The notes under the pieces are model-generated. The model was given only the letters and a program-made list of their open reading frames with translations, ran no database searches and was not told where the DNA came from. From positions 3,782,001-3,846,000 of the forward strand of contig CP000474.1 in NCBI GenBank assembly GCA_000014925.1: DNA of 64,000 nucleotides. Reading direction: 5' to 3'. Shown here one piece after another: positions 26,802 through 35,460 of this stretch. Origin of the DNA: Paenarthrobacter aurescens TC1. Lineage in GTDB: Bacteria > Actinomycetota > Actinomycetes > Actinomycetales > Micrococcaceae. A program made the translations under genes and the position numbers. The first letter of the stretch is position 1. The number at the start of each line of letters is the position of its first letter.

Positions 26802-27442
26802 TGACAGGAACGCGGATTTCTGGGGTCGAAGTGGATAACGGCCTCCAAAGGCTGCGGACTGAGGCCTTCGCCCAAGGTGGTCTGGGGTTCGGAGCAGAAG
26901 CAATCATCAGCCATACCATCATTCACCAAGCCTGGAGTCGACGAACAGAGGATATCCTCCAGAACGGTGTATGGGGGTTCATCCATAGTTTCCAAGATTT
27001 CTCGGTCGAATCCATGGACTACTGGCTCAAAGATATCCGTCGTAGCTCGTATGTCCCGGGCGTTGGAACATGGACGAGCTGCAAGGTCTACCTCTACCCC
27101 GACTCCGAGGGCAAACTCGAAACCTTCGACGCTGAGGTCCTCAGACCCGCCCAGGAAACAACCATCCCGGATCGTCCGGCGGACGCACTGACTCTGTTCC
27201 AGGACCTCAAAGCGTTCCCGAGAACGCTGGACAACATACCGCAGTGGATGTGGACAGTGTTCCGCGCCGAAAGCGTCACACCCCCTATCTACAACCCTCA
27301 ATTGAATACCGTCGAGTGGGCCAACAAACGCCTTCCCGTCACCGAAAACGGCACCGACTTCTCCGTCGAACCGGAGATCATTGACCCATCCAAGGAACCG
27401 GGTGTCTTCGCAAAGATCGGCCGAAAGCTCTTCGGCGGGTAA
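26798..27442 (+). CDS. Candidate immunity protein for the upstream toxin
   Basis: A 214-aa soluble protein with no family I can name. It contains VEVDNGLQRLRTEAF, LYPDSEGKLETFDAEVL and an acidic C-terminal third, as is common for nuclease immunity proteins. GAGGAGG lies 7 nt before ATG 26798, and the start overlaps the stop of the toxin's restored frame (ATGA). Unlike the toxin, this gene is intact. The immunity role rests on position and character only. Confidence 0.55.
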   Translation: MMTGTRISGVEVDNGLQRLRTEAFAQGGLGFGAEAIISHTIIHQAWSRRTEDILQNGVWGFIHSFQDFSVESMDYWLKDIRRSSYVPGVGTWTSCKVYLYPDSEGKLETFDAEVLRPAQETTIPDRPADALTLFQDLKAFPRTLDNIPQWMWTVFRAESVTPPIYNPQLNTVEWANKRLPVTENGTDFSVEPEIIDPSKEPGVFAKIGRKLFGG

Positions 27443-27563
27443 GCAGCACCAACCTGTGACGGCACGCCCGTGTGTACTAACACCGTCACCCAGAGCAGCC
27501 GCGATCCAAGCTTTGGGAAGAAGCGGAGCTGCGTCCGCCGTCGTCGGGGCTCCATAGCCCGCT

Positions 27564-27770
27564 GGACTGCTCAAAGGCGACATCAACCGCAGCGCGTGGC
27601 AACAAATACTAGACGGCCGCGGTGTCGGCGGATTCGGCCACGACGGCGGCCACCTCCTTGCCTCCCTCTTCGCAGTACCAGGCGAAGGCGCCAACACCCC
27701 AGCCTTCTACCAACTCGAAAGAGACCTCATGACCAAGGCCCTCCACCGCGTCGGCACCGGACAATCTGGG
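27564..27770 (+). pseudogene. Orphan toxin C-terminal cassette
   Basis: A second, promoterless copy of the toxin nuclease end, starting at the same point (LLKGDINRSAW). It keeps the undamaged frame QQILDGRGVGGFGHDGGH. It lacks 60 bp (20 codons) present in the first copy; the missing piece lies between two CGCCAAC repeats. After GTGQSGLPD it diverges into unrelated sequence. No start codon or ribosome-binding site is present. Such orphan modules are typical reserves in polymorphic toxin loci. The gap 27443-27563 before it holds nothing I recognise. Confidence 0.75.
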
Positions 27771-27878
27771 CTGCCGGACAGCGCCGAAGTTACGGACGGC
27801 TTCGATTTGGAGACTCCAGTGACGCGCGAGTCTTCGAACCTGATGCCCGATCCGACAGCCACCTTTCGAATGCAGGAC

Positions 27879-28673
27879 TCACGGACGCAATCCCCTAGCG
27901 TTCTTCCTCGCGATGAACTGCCGGATCCACTCGACCGTCTCCGGGTGGTCCAAGTGAAGGCCGTGCCCTGCACCGGGAACCCTCACCAGGACGGAGCGTG
28001 GGATGTGCTCGCGAAGAAGCAGGGCATTGGGCAAGGGCGTGAGCGCGTCCTCAGTTCCATGGAGTATGAGCGTGGGTGCCTGGATTTCGCTGAGCCGACT
28101 CCAAGCATCGTGCTCGCGACTGGCCGTGAAATGGCGCGCTTTGGCCCAAGCCGAAGCATGGGAGTTGAAGAACGTATGCGTCGCTGCGGGATTGTTCATG
28201 ACCCACTCCGCATCGAAGAAGAGCGGCTCCAGACGCGACATATCTCCACTGGTCAAGGCTTCCAGGGCCGCCCTATCCGGAAGGGTTCCGGCGTCGGGCC
28301 ACTTTCCACCGCTCGTTGCGGCAAGGACCAGAGTGCGGACTTTTTGCGGATGATCGATGGCCAGCCATTGGGCAATCCGCCCTCCCATCGAGTGGCCGTA
28401 CACGTGTGCTAAATCCACACCCGCGGCGTCAAGGACAGCAACAGCATCTTGGGCGAGAAGCCGCGTCGTGTAGCGCTCGGCGTCACCCTTCCCGCTCCGA
28501 CCAATCCCCCGGTGGTCGAAGCGGATGACGCGGTAAGAGCGGGACAGAAGTTCCGCCGTCGGGCCCCAACCGTCCATGGACGTGGCCTGTCCGGCGATCA
28601 GGAGCATTGCTTCGCCCTCGCCTTCAGACGTCCAGGCGAGTTCAGCGCCGTCGGCGGCCTCCGCAAAGTTCAC
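27879..28673 (-). CDS. Alpha/beta hydrolase
   Basis: A 264-aa alpha/beta-fold hydrolase. Visible elements are the oxyanion strand MLLIAGQATSMDGW, RFDHRGIGRSGK, the nucleophile elbow GHSMGG (Ser near residue 97), an acid in HGTEDALTPL and a catalytic His in PGAGHGLHLDHPE. The start is GTG 28673, with a TACTGT -10 box 6 nt upstream and no Shine-Dalgarno, so it is probably leaderless. Substrate unknown; the closest general type is the 3-oxoadipate enol-lactonase-like esterases. Confidence 0.88.
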   Translation of the reverse strand: MNFAEAADGAELAWTSEGEGEAMLLIAGQATSMDGWGPTAELLSRSYRVIRFDHRGIGRSGKGDAERYTTRLLAQDAVAVLDAAGVDLAHVYGHSMGGRIAQWLAIDHPQKVRTLVLAATSGGKWPDAGTLPDRAALEALTSGDMSRLEPLFFDAEWVMNNPAATHTFFNSHASAWAKARHFTASREHDAWSRLSEIQAPTLILHGTEDALTPLPNALLLREHIPRSVLVRVPGAGHGLHLDHPETVEWIRQFIARKNARGLRP

Positions 28674-28679
28674 CGTGCC

Positions 28680-28685
28680 ACAGTA
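28680..28685 (-). promoter_or_regulatory. -10 box of leaderless hydrolase gene
   Basis: TACTGT on the minus strand, exactly 6 nt before GTG 28673. Confidence 0.5.
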
Positions 28686-28727
28686 TCCGGGCCGCCCTCA
28701 AAGCGCTGCGGCGCAGGACACAGTGTG

Positions 28728-28919
28728 TCAATCAGCAGTGAAAATGTCCTCTATGGCGCAGTCGAAGGTGCGCGCAATGAGGAACGCCAACGGCAGCGAG
28801 GGATCGAACTTCTCACGTTCGATGGAAATCACCGTCTGCCGGGAAACTCCGAGCGCGGCAGCCAAGTCAGCCTGCGTCCAGTTGCGTCCGGCCCGGCGCT
28901 CGGCGAGGTTGTTCTTCAC
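28728..28919 (-). CDS. Small XRE/YozG-type HTH regulator
   Basis: A 63-aa one-domain regulator. The helix-turn-helix is clear in NWTQADLAAALGVSRQTVIS, followed by IEREKFDPSLPLAFLIARTF and a short acidic end, the form of the Cro/CI small regulators paired with membrane proteins. GTG 28919 overlaps the upstream TGA (GTGA), so it is translated with the membrane protein gene. It is the likely owner of the two GTAAAG-N4-CTTTAC operators at the operon promoter. Function by family and context. Confidence 0.85.
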   Translation of the reverse strand: MKNNLAERRAGRNWTQADLAAALGVSRQTVISIEREKFDPSLPLAFLIARTFDCAIEDIFTAD

Positions 28920-29353
28920 TTCAGAGCCCGGTGGCGGATTACGAGGTAACGCACCCCGGCGTCCACCGCGCTCAAGCCAACGACAGCCAGGAGGACCGGC
29001 GCCGCATCCACGGTGATGCGTCCGATGACCAGCACCAGGACAGCAACCAGCACGGCGACCAGAATATCCAGGAACGCACCCGCTGCGGCTTGGCGCATCC
29101 ACTGCAACTCAACACTCTGCTCGCCATGCACATCACGCGTGACCGTGTGGTTCGACACGAAGACCTTGGCTCCCAGTGACATAGCCGGGTAGGCGGCACA
29201 AAGGGCTCCAATCCCCGCAGCGAGCCAGAAGTCATCCGGATTTGATGCACCCACCAGGACAGAGATGGCGATTGTGAGGATGGCGCCGAGGATGATCGCC
29301 AAGACGTAGTGATGGAACGGCGCCCGCCTGGATGTAAAGGAAGCTTTACTCAT
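28916..29353 (-). CDS. Four-helix membrane protein (DUF2178-like) of HTH operon
   Basis: A 145-aa membrane protein with four hydrophobic segments (about residues 17-36, 43-62, 90-110, 115-132) and the loop VFVSNHTVTRDVHGEQSVELQ. This small membrane protein plus one-domain HTH arrangement is a recurrent two-gene module in Gram-positives. The ATG at 29353 lies between two operator palindromes, so transcription starts very near the start codon. Confidence 0.75.
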   Translation of the reverse strand: MSKASFTSRRAPFHHYVLAIILGAILTIAISVLVGASNPDDFWLAAGIGALCAAYPAMSLGAKVFVSNHTVTRDVHGEQSVELQWMRQAAAGAFLDILVAVLVAVLVLVIGRITVDAAPVLLAVVGLSAVDAGVRYLVIRHRALK

Positions 29354-29376
29354 CTTGAAAGTAAAGCACCCTTTAC
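29334..29376. promoter_or_regulatory. Paired operators GTAAAG-N4-CTTTAC
   Basis: Two perfect palindromes at 29334-29349 and 29361-29376, centres 27 bp apart. The pair sits in a larger 13-nt perfect inverted repeat (29328-29340 with 29370-29382). They straddle the membrane-protein start codon and lie 40 bp from the divergent MOSC gene. Autoregulation by the small HTH protein is inferred. Confidence 0.75.
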
Positions 29377-29405
29377 ATCCAGAGGCAATGGTTGCGCATC
29401 GGGGC

Positions 29406-29411
29406 TAGCGT
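29406..29411 (+). promoter_or_regulatory. -10 box of leaderless MOSC gene
   Basis: TAGCGT, 6 nt before ATG 29418. The divergent palindromic operators begin 30 bp further upstream and may also affect it. Confidence 0.55.
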
Positions 29412-29417
29412 TGAGGG

Positions 29418-29990
29418 ATGACCGCTGACTACAGGTACGACGTCGAGGTGCTGCACCTTTTGGTGTCGCCGGCCCACGCCTACTTTGGCCGTGCCCGGGA
29501 AGGCGCGGCGGAGGTCCCCACCACCGACGCGGACCACGCGGAACTGGTTACGGGCAAAGGCATTGTTGGCGACAGGTTCTTCGGCAAAGCCGCACACATG
29601 GATGCTGCAGTGACACTCTTCGCGGTGGAGGCTCTTGAATCGATCGCCGCCGAGCTTGGCGCTGGACCTTTTGACCCCCTCCTGACCCGTAGAAACGTGG
29701 TGCTGCGAGGAGTTGAGTTGTCCCCGTTGCTTGGCCATGAGTTCACGCTTGAGTCCGGCGGAGACACGGTTCGGCTTAAGGCCGGGCGACCTGCCCACCC
29801 CTGCGCCTGGATGGATGAAATGCTCGCCCCCGGCGCTCACAAGGCCATGCGCGGGCGTGGTGGTGTCCGGTGCCAGGTGATCGCGGGCGGCTTGCTGCAC
29901 CGAGGCCCCGCAGTACTGGTCAGCCCCGTGCCGCTCGACCCGACTAAGGCCGGGGACGCGAACGTGCTGAGGCCATCGAGGTTGCCATAA
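29418..29990 (+). CDS. MOSC-domain protein
   Basis: A 190-aa protein with a MOSC (molybdenum cofactor sulfurase C-terminal) domain. The body shows GKGIVGDRFFGK, LLTRRNVVLRGVELSPLLG and RLKAGRPAHPCAWMDEMLAPG, with a cysteine (near residue 133) in the position that carries sulfur or binds Moco. A second conserved Cys follows in RGGVRCQV. Such proteins detoxify or transfer sulfur and include YiiM-like hydroxylaminopurine reductases. The start is set by a -10 box 6 nt upstream. Confidence 0.85.
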   Translation: MTADYRYDVEVLHLLVSPAHAYFGRAREGAAEVPTTDADHAELVTGKGIVGDRFFGKAAHMDAAVTLFAVEALESIAAELGAGPFDPLLTRRNVVLRGVELSPLLGHEFTLESGGDTVRLKAGRPAHPCAWMDEMLAPGAHKAMRGRGGVRCQVIAGGLLHRGPAVLVSPVPLDPTKAGDANVLRPSRLP

Positions 29991-30048
29991 GGACCTCCAC
30001 CCCGCGTCCGCGAAGGTCAGCACCCTGTCATTCGATGGCCTCCCCGCA

Positions 30049-30054
30049 TAGGGT
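30049..30054 (+). promoter_or_regulatory. -10 box of leaderless GTG gene
   Basis: TAGGGT, exactly 6 nt before GTG 30061. Confidence 0.5.
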
Positions 30055-30060
30055 GATCAG

Positions 30061-30759
30061 GTGGATACCGTCAGCAGCAAAGTACAAGCCTTGGCCGGAT
30101 CCGCGTTCGCTGCGCTCTTCCGGGCCATAAAAGTTGTGCGTCCGCATAGGCCGATCCACCCAAAGGGCATCCGGCTGGTGGGAACCTTGGAAAGGGACGC
30201 CGGTCCGCGGGAGCCGTCGGGAATCCCTTGGCTGGACACTGCGGGGAGCAACGTGGTGGACGCGCGGCTCTCGCGCTCCATCGGTTTGCCGGACGCCTTC
30301 CCTGACATCATCGGATTGGCCGTGCGCTTCACTGAGCAGGACAAACTGTCCGACATGCTCCTTGCCACCACCGGGCCGACAGGTCTTGGCCGGTTCATCC
30401 TCCGGCTGAGGCGGGATGCAGCGTCGGCGGTTTTCTCCAGCATGATGCCCTACAGGTCAGATAGAGGCCCCGTTCTGATAGCAGCGAGGACCATCGGCGG
30501 CCCCGCCAAGCTGCCCGTGGAACCGAGTGCTTTCCGGTCTCTCCTAGGCAACGAGTCGTGGACTTTGGAACTCCATCATGCCAGCCCGCTGGGTCCATGG
30601 AACAGGTTCGGCACTCTAACCCTCAGCCTCGCCGACCATGCCGCAGATACCCCCGAGCGATTTGATCCGGTCCTCAATCCGCTTCCAACAGCAGGAACGT
30701 ACGGCTGGACGAGGCGACTGCGCGAACCTTCCTACGCGTTGGCCCGCCGACGGGATTAG
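30061..30759 (+). CDS. Conserved hypothetical protein with catalase-like segment
   Basis: A 232-aa protein of a family often left as hypothetical or misnamed phosphodiesterase in actinobacteria. HPKGIRLVGTLERD, ARLSRSIGLPDAFPD and DIIGLAVRF recall the strand order of heme catalases (RFSNxxG...D.RGxAxRF). However, the catalytic His/Asn and heme-ligand Tyr regions are not evident, so a catalase activity is not claimed. It starts at GTG 30061 with a -10 box 6 nt upstream. Confidence 0.6.
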   Translation: MDTVSSKVQALAGSAFAALFRAIKVVRPHRPIHPKGIRLVGTLERDAGPREPSGIPWLDTAGSNVVDARLSRSIGLPDAFPDIIGLAVRFTEQDKLSDMLLATTGPTGLGRFILRLRRDAASAVFSSMMPYRSDRGPVLIAARTIGGPAKLPVEPSAFRSLLGNESWTLELHHASPLGPWNRFGTLTLSLADHAADTPERFDPVLNPLPTAGTYGWTRRLREPSYALARRRD

Positions 30760-30877
30760 ACGCGTGGCTTCCAGCCCTTCTTTGAGCCATCAGTACCTCA
30801 AAATCAACCTACGGCAGTTGTAGACCGACCCGCCGGCGTCGAAAGATGGGCCAGAAGCGTACGCCGCGGGCCGCGCC

Positions 30878-32845
30878 TCACACCTCGGATACCGGCGCCG
30901 CGAACTGCGCCTCGTACAGCCGGGAGTACGCCCCACCCGAGGCCAGCAACTCCGAGTGCGTCCCCTGCTCCACGATCTGCCCGGCTTCCATCACCAGGAT
31001 GAGGTGGGCGTCCCGAATGGTTGAGAGGCGGTGGGCGATCACGAAGCTCGTCCGGTCAGACCTCAACGCGTTCATGGCTTTCTGCACCAACACCTCAGTC
31101 CGGGTATCCACCGAGCTTGTGGCCTCGTCCAGGATCAGCACCGATGGGCGGGACAGGAAGGCCCTGGCAATGGTGAGCAGTTGCTTCTCCCCGGCTGAGA
31201 CGTTTCCGCCTTCGTCGTCGAGCAAGGTGTCGAATCCCTCGGGCAAGGACCGAACAAACCTGTCCACATACGTCGCCTGCGCGGCTTCCATGATTTCCGC
31301 TTCGGAAGCGGTTGGCCGTCCATAGGCAATGTTGTCGCGGATCGTCCCGCCGAACAGCCAGGTGTCTTGGAGGACCATCCCCATCCGCGAGCGCAGCTCC
31401 TGCCGCGAGAGGGACGCGATATCCACGCCGTCCAGGGTTATGCGCCCGGAGTCCAGCTCGTAGAAACGCATCATGAGATTCACCAACGTGGTTTTTCCCG
31501 CTCCTGTCGGCCCAACAATCGCGATGCTCTGACCCGGCTCGGCAACCAAACTGAGGTCTGTGATCAGCGGCTTGTCCGGGGAGTACCGGAAGGACACGTT
31601 CTCGAACACGAGCCGCCCGCGCGAAGGACCAGCACCGGAAGGCTCAGGTTCGGCCGACTCTTCCTCCTCATCCAGCAGATCGAACACACGCTCGGCCGAG
31701 GCCACCCCGGACTGCAGCATGTTCGCCATGGAGCCGAGCTGCGCCAAGGGCATGGTGAACTGCCGTGAGTACTGGATGAAAGCCTGGACATCGCCCAACT
31801 GCATGGAACCGGAGGCCACCTGCAGACCGCCCACCACGGCAATTCCCACATAAACCAGGTTCCCGATGAAGGTCATGGCCGGCATGATCAGGCCGCTCAC
31901 GAACTGCGCCCCGAAGCTCGCCTGATACAGCTCCGAGTTCTTGAGACGGAATTTCTCCTGCACCTCGTTCTGCCGTCCGAAGACCTTCACCAACGCATGC
32001 CCGGTGTAGGTTTCCTCGATCTGGCCGTTGAGTTCGCCGGTGTTCTTCCACTGCGCCACGAACAGCTTCTGCGAGCGTTTTGCGATCAGCAGCGTGGTCC
32101 CCAGCGTCAACGGAATAGTTACTAAGGCAATCAGTGCCAGCAGCGGCGAGAGCAGGAACATCATCACCAACACACCCACCACGGTCAGCAGGGACGAGAC
32201 CACTTGGCTGATGGATTGCTGCAGGCTTTGGGAGATGTTGTCTACATCGTTGGTCACCCTGCTCAGCAGCTCGCCGCGCTGGATGGAGTCGAAATAGCGC
32301 AGGGGCAGCCGGTGGATTTTCGCTTCTATCCGCTCACGGAGGCGGTACACGGTCCGTTGAACGACGCCGTTGAGCACGTACGCCTGCATCCAGCCGAACG
32401 CTGAGGCCAGGACATACAGTGCCAATGCCCACAGCAGCACCGAGGCCAACGCACCGAAGTCGATTCCGACGCCGGGCGTGAGGGTCATGGCGCTCAGCAT
32501 GTCGGCTTTGCTGTCCTCACCTGAGGCGCGCAGCCCTGCGATCACGTCGGCTTTGGAGGCACCAGCGGGGAGCTGTTTGGAGACGACTCCGGCGAAGATC
32601 AGGTTGGTGCCTTCGCCCAGCAGCCGGGGTCCGATCACGGACAAAGCAACACTGACCACGGCGAAAACCAGCACCAGGATCAGCCAGAATCGTTCAGGCC
32701 GCAGCGTTCCCAACAAACGGCGGGCGGAGGCACTGAAGTTCGAGGCCTTCTCGGCCGGGATGTTCATACCGGCGAAAGGACCACCCCTGCCCGGCCCCAT
32801 GGCCGGCCGCTGGGGACCGCGGGGGCCAGCTGACACAGAACTCAT
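30878..32845 (-). CDS. ABC exporter half-transporter, subunit B
   Basis: Type IV ABC exporter (ABCB/MDR class) of 655 aa. A glycine/proline-rich N-terminal cytoplasmic stretch precedes six membrane helices (about residues 50-380). The ATPase domain has Walker A GPTGAGKTT, a signature region NVSAGEKQLLTIARAFL and Walker B LILDEATSSVD. The signature (SAGEKQ) differs from LSGGQ, as in one half of asymmetric heterodimers. It overlaps its partner gene by ATGA, so the two form one exporter for drugs, lipids or peptides. Confidence 0.9.
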   Translation of the reverse strand: MSSVSAGPRGPQRPAMGPGRGGPFAGMNIPAEKASNFSASARRLLGTLRPERFWLILVLVFAVVSVALSVIGPRLLGEGTNLIFAGVVSKQLPAGASKADVIAGLRASGEDSKADMLSAMTLTPGVGIDFGALASVLLWALALYVLASAFGWMQAYVLNGVVQRTVYRLRERIEAKIHRLPLRYFDSIQRGELLSRVTNDVDNISQSLQQSISQVVSSLLTVVGVLVMMFLLSPLLALIALVTIPLTLGTTLLIAKRSQKLFVAQWKNTGELNGQIEETYTGHALVKVFGRQNEVQEKFRLKNSELYQASFGAQFVSGLIMPAMTFIGNLVYVGIAVVGGLQVASGSMQLGDVQAFIQYSRQFTMPLAQLGSMANMLQSGVASAERVFDLLDEEEESAEPEPSGAGPSRGRLVFENVSFRYSPDKPLITDLSLVAEPGQSIAIVGPTGAGKTTLVNLMMRFYELDSGRITLDGVDIASLSRQELRSRMGMVLQDTWLFGGTIRDNIAYGRPTASEAEIMEAAQATYVDRFVRSLPEGFDTLLDDEGGNVSAGEKQLLTIARAFLSRPSVLILDEATSSVDTRTEVLVQKAMNALRSDRTSFVIAHRLSTIRDAHLILVMEAGQIVEQGTHSELLASGGAYSRLYEAQFAAPVSEV

Positions 32846-34575
32846 GCCGCCTCCTCCGCCGCGAGTTGGGAGGACACGATTTCCCTGTACGTTTCGGAAG
32901 TCTCCAGCAACTCGTCGTGCGTTCCGCGCCCAACGATCCTGCCGTCGTCGAGCACCAAGATCTGGTCAGCATCCGCAATGCTGGAGACCCGCTGCGCCAC
33001 GATCACCAGCGTGGCTCCGTTGATGTGGCGTTTGAGGGCCTGCCGGAGCCGGGCATCAGTGGCGGTGTCCAAGGATGAGAAGGAGTCGTCAAAGATGTAG
33101 AGCTCAGGCTGCTTCACCAGGGCACGGGCGATCGCGAGCCGTTGCCGCTGGCCGCCGGACACGTTGGTGCCGCCCTGCGAAATGACGGCGTCCAGGCCGC
33201 CGTCCATTTCCTCAACAAAGTCCCGGGCCTGGGCCACAGCGAGTGCCTGCCACAATTCATCCTCAGTGGCGTCGGGTTTGCCGTAGTGAAGGTTGCTGCG
33301 GACCGTCCCGGAGAACAGGTAGGGCCGTTGCGGCACCAGCCCGATGTGCCCCCACAGCAGGTCCGGGTGCAGCTCTCGGACGTCCACGCCGTCCATTCGT
33401 ACGGATCCGGAGGTGGCGTCGAACAGCCGCGGCATGAGGTTCACCAAAGTGGTCTTGCCCGCGCCGGTGCTGCCGATGATCGCGGTGGTCTCGCCCGCCC
33501 GGGCGGTGAACGAAAGCCCGCTCAGCACCGGCTGTTCGGCACCCGGGTAGGCGAATCCGACGTCGCGCATTTCCAGTTCGCCGCGGCGGATGCCGCCCGT
33601 GACAGGGTTCGACGGCGGCTGGACACTTGAGTCTGTTTCCAGCACCTCGCCGATGCGGTCGGCGGAAACGGACGCGCGCGGGATCATCACGGCCATGAAC
33701 GTTGCCATCATGACGGACATGAGGATCTGCATCAGGTAGCTCAGGAACGCGATCAACGTGCCCACCTGCATGGAGCCGTCCTCGATCCTGAAGGACCCGA
33801 ACCAGATCACCGCCACGCTGGAAACATTCATGACCAGCATGACCGCAGGGAACATGAGCGCCATCAAACGGCCGGCCCGGAGCGCAACGTCAGTGACGTC
33901 GTCGTTCGCTTTGCCGAACCGTGTGGCTTCCATATCCTCCCGGACGAAGGCCCGCACCACCCGGATGCCGGTGAGCTGCTCGCGGAGGACCCTGTTGACG
34001 GCGTCGATCCGGACCTGCATCTTCCGGAACAGCGGCACCATCCGCGTGACGATCAGCCCGACAGCCACAAGCAACACCGGCACGCACACTGCGATCAGCC
34101 ACGATAACTGCGCGTCCTGCCGCACCGCCATGATCACGCCGCCGATGCTCAGCATGGGCGCCGCGACCATGAGCGTGCAGGACATGAGCACCAGTTGCTG
34201 TACCTGTTGGACGTCGTTGGTGGATCGGGTGATCAAGGACGGCGCCCCGAACCTGGTGACCTCCTGCTCGGAGAACTCCCCCACCCTGCTGAAGATGGCA
34301 TCCCGGAGGTCACGGCCCATCCCCATGGCCGCCTTCGCACCGAAATACACGGCAACCACGGCACAGGCGATCTGCAGCAAGGTAATGAGCAGCATGAGTC
34401 CGCCCATGCGCAGGATGTAGTCGGTATCACCGGTGGCGACGCCGTTGTCGATGATGTCCGCGTTCAGCGTCGGCAGGTACAGGGACGCGATGGACTGCGC
34501 CAACTGAAAGATGACGACGGCGATCAGCAGCCGCTGATGCGGCCGCAGGAAGCGAACAAGTACCTTCCACAGCAT
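32842..34575 (-). CDS. ABC exporter half-transporter, subunit A
   Basis: Partner half of 577 aa. Six membrane helices (residues about 15-310), then an ATPase domain with Walker A GSTGAGKTT and canonical signature NVSGGQRQRLAIARALV, but Walker B IFDDSFSSLD, where the catalytic Glu after the Asp is replaced by Ser. This is the degenerate catalytic site typical of heterodimeric exporters such as TmrAB/BmrCD. The true start is ATG 34575, behind GGAG; the upstream extension is non-homologous. Confidence 0.9.
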   Translation of the reverse strand: MLWKVLVRFLRPHQRLLIAVVIFQLAQSIASLYLPTLNADIIDNGVATGDTDYILRMGGLMLLITLLQIACAVVAVYFGAKAAMGMGRDLRDAIFSRVGEFSEQEVTRFGAPSLITRSTNDVQQVQQLVLMSCTLMVAAPMLSIGGVIMAVRQDAQLSWLIAVCVPVLLVAVGLIVTRMVPLFRKMQVRIDAVNRVLREQLTGIRVVRAFVREDMEATRFGKANDDVTDVALRAGRLMALMFPAVMLVMNVSSVAVIWFGSFRIEDGSMQVGTLIAFLSYLMQILMSVMMATFMAVMIPRASVSADRIGEVLETDSSVQPPSNPVTGGIRRGELEMRDVGFAYPGAEQPVLSGLSFTARAGETTAIIGSTGAGKTTLVNLMPRLFDATSGSVRMDGVDVRELHPDLLWGHIGLVPQRPYLFSGTVRSNLHYGKPDATEDELWQALAVAQARDFVEEMDGGLDAVISQGGTNVSGGQRQRLAIARALVKQPELYIFDDSFSSLDTATDARLRQALKRHINGATLVIVAQRVSSIADADQILVLDDGRIVGRGTHDELLETSETYREIVSSQLAAEEAA

Positions 34576-34657
34576 GGGATCTCCGAGCCAGCCGATGTGA
34601 ACCGAAGGCCAGTTTACGTCTGGTTGCTGCGGGCAACTAGAGGAAGTTCTCGCTGAT

Positions 34658-35335
34658 TTAGTCTGTGGCGAACTGCAACCGCCCCACAGCCTGGAGCTTC
34701 CCCGCGAACAGCAGTGCGGCGTCGCTGAGTTCATTCTCGGCAAGAATGCGAGTGCCTTCGACGTCCGCGTTGAGCACTGTCGGGGCGAAGCGGACGTGCG
34801 TAGCGTCCTCGATGCCCACAAAGTTCAACCAGTCAGCAACGTAGCTGCTGCTGAAGTCGGAGCCGAAAGCTGCCGGAACCCCCGGGGCATAAACACCGCT
34901 CGTGTGGATGGCGACGGTCTGCTTGCCTTCCATGAGTCCGCTATAGCCCCTTTCGGGGTCGAACCCGAAGCTCCAGCCGGGCTGGGTGATAATGTCGATC
35001 CACTGCTTCAGCACGTAGGGCACGCCCGAGTTCCACATGGGAATGTTGAAGACATAAGCGTCTGCGGCTGCGAATTGGTCAAAGACTGCGCGGGCGGCTT
35101 CCCAGGCCGCAACCTGTTCCGGTGTCTGGTCCTGACCTGTGAAGACAGCCATTTTCGCCGCGGCCGCGGTCCGGCCGAAAGCCGGCAACGCGCCGTCGTC
35201 GAACAGGTTCACCGTCTCCACCTCGAAGGTCTCCGAGGCAGCAGCCTGAACGGAGTCGATGAAGTGGCGGGCGAGCCGCAGAGAATCGCTGTTCGCGTAA
35301 CGGGGCGAAGCGTTGATGTGGAGGATGGAGGGCAT
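34658..35335 (-). CDS. azoR: FMN-dependent NADH:azoreductase/quinone reductase
   Basis: A 225-aa flavodoxin-like quinone/azo reductase. ILHINASPRYANSDSLRLA is the FMN-phosphate loop, and FNIPMWNSGVPYVLKQWID is the conserved FMN-isoalloxazine loop (MWN) of AzoR. It reduces quinones and azo compounds by two electrons, protecting against thiol stress. It is divergent from an HxlR-type regulator; a 29-bp dyad lies in the shared promoter. Confidence 0.88.
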   Translation of the reverse strand: MPSILHINASPRYANSDSLRLARHFIDSVQAAASETFEVETVNLFDDGALPAFGRTAAAAKMAVFTGQDQTPEQVAAWEAARAVFDQFAAADAYVFNIPMWNSGVPYVLKQWIDIITQPGWSFGFDPERGYSGLMEGKQTVAIHTSGVYAPGVPAAFGSDFSSSYVADWLNFVGIEDATHVRFAPTVLNADVEGTRILAENELSDAALLFAGKLQAVGRLQFATD

Positions 35336-35412
35336 GGTGTTCCTTTCGAATCGGGGGAAGCTTTTACCCCGATTCGATCCTCACCCGGGTACGTCGTACA
35401 GCGTAAGAACGC

Positions 35413-35441
35413 ACTTTATTGTGCCCAAGGCACCTCAAAGT
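35413..35441. promoter_or_regulatory. Operator dyad between azoR and hxlR-type gene
   Basis: ACTTT-N3-GTGCC-N3-GGCAC-N3-AAAGT: both arm pairs are perfect and the centre is at 35427. It lies 20 bp before the regulator start and about 78 bp before azoR. It is a good candidate for HxlR-type dimer binding. Confidence 0.65.
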
Positions 35442-35460
35442 ACCTGCAATGATGAGGAGC

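Noticed and set aside
27729..28412. Plus-strand frame running from the orphan toxin cassette
   Set aside because: It continues antisense through the alpha/beta hydrolase gene, and the translation after the toxin part is not protein-like.
30061..30759. Catalase
   Set aside because: Only a distant segment resembles catalases; the heme ligand and catalytic residues are not visible.
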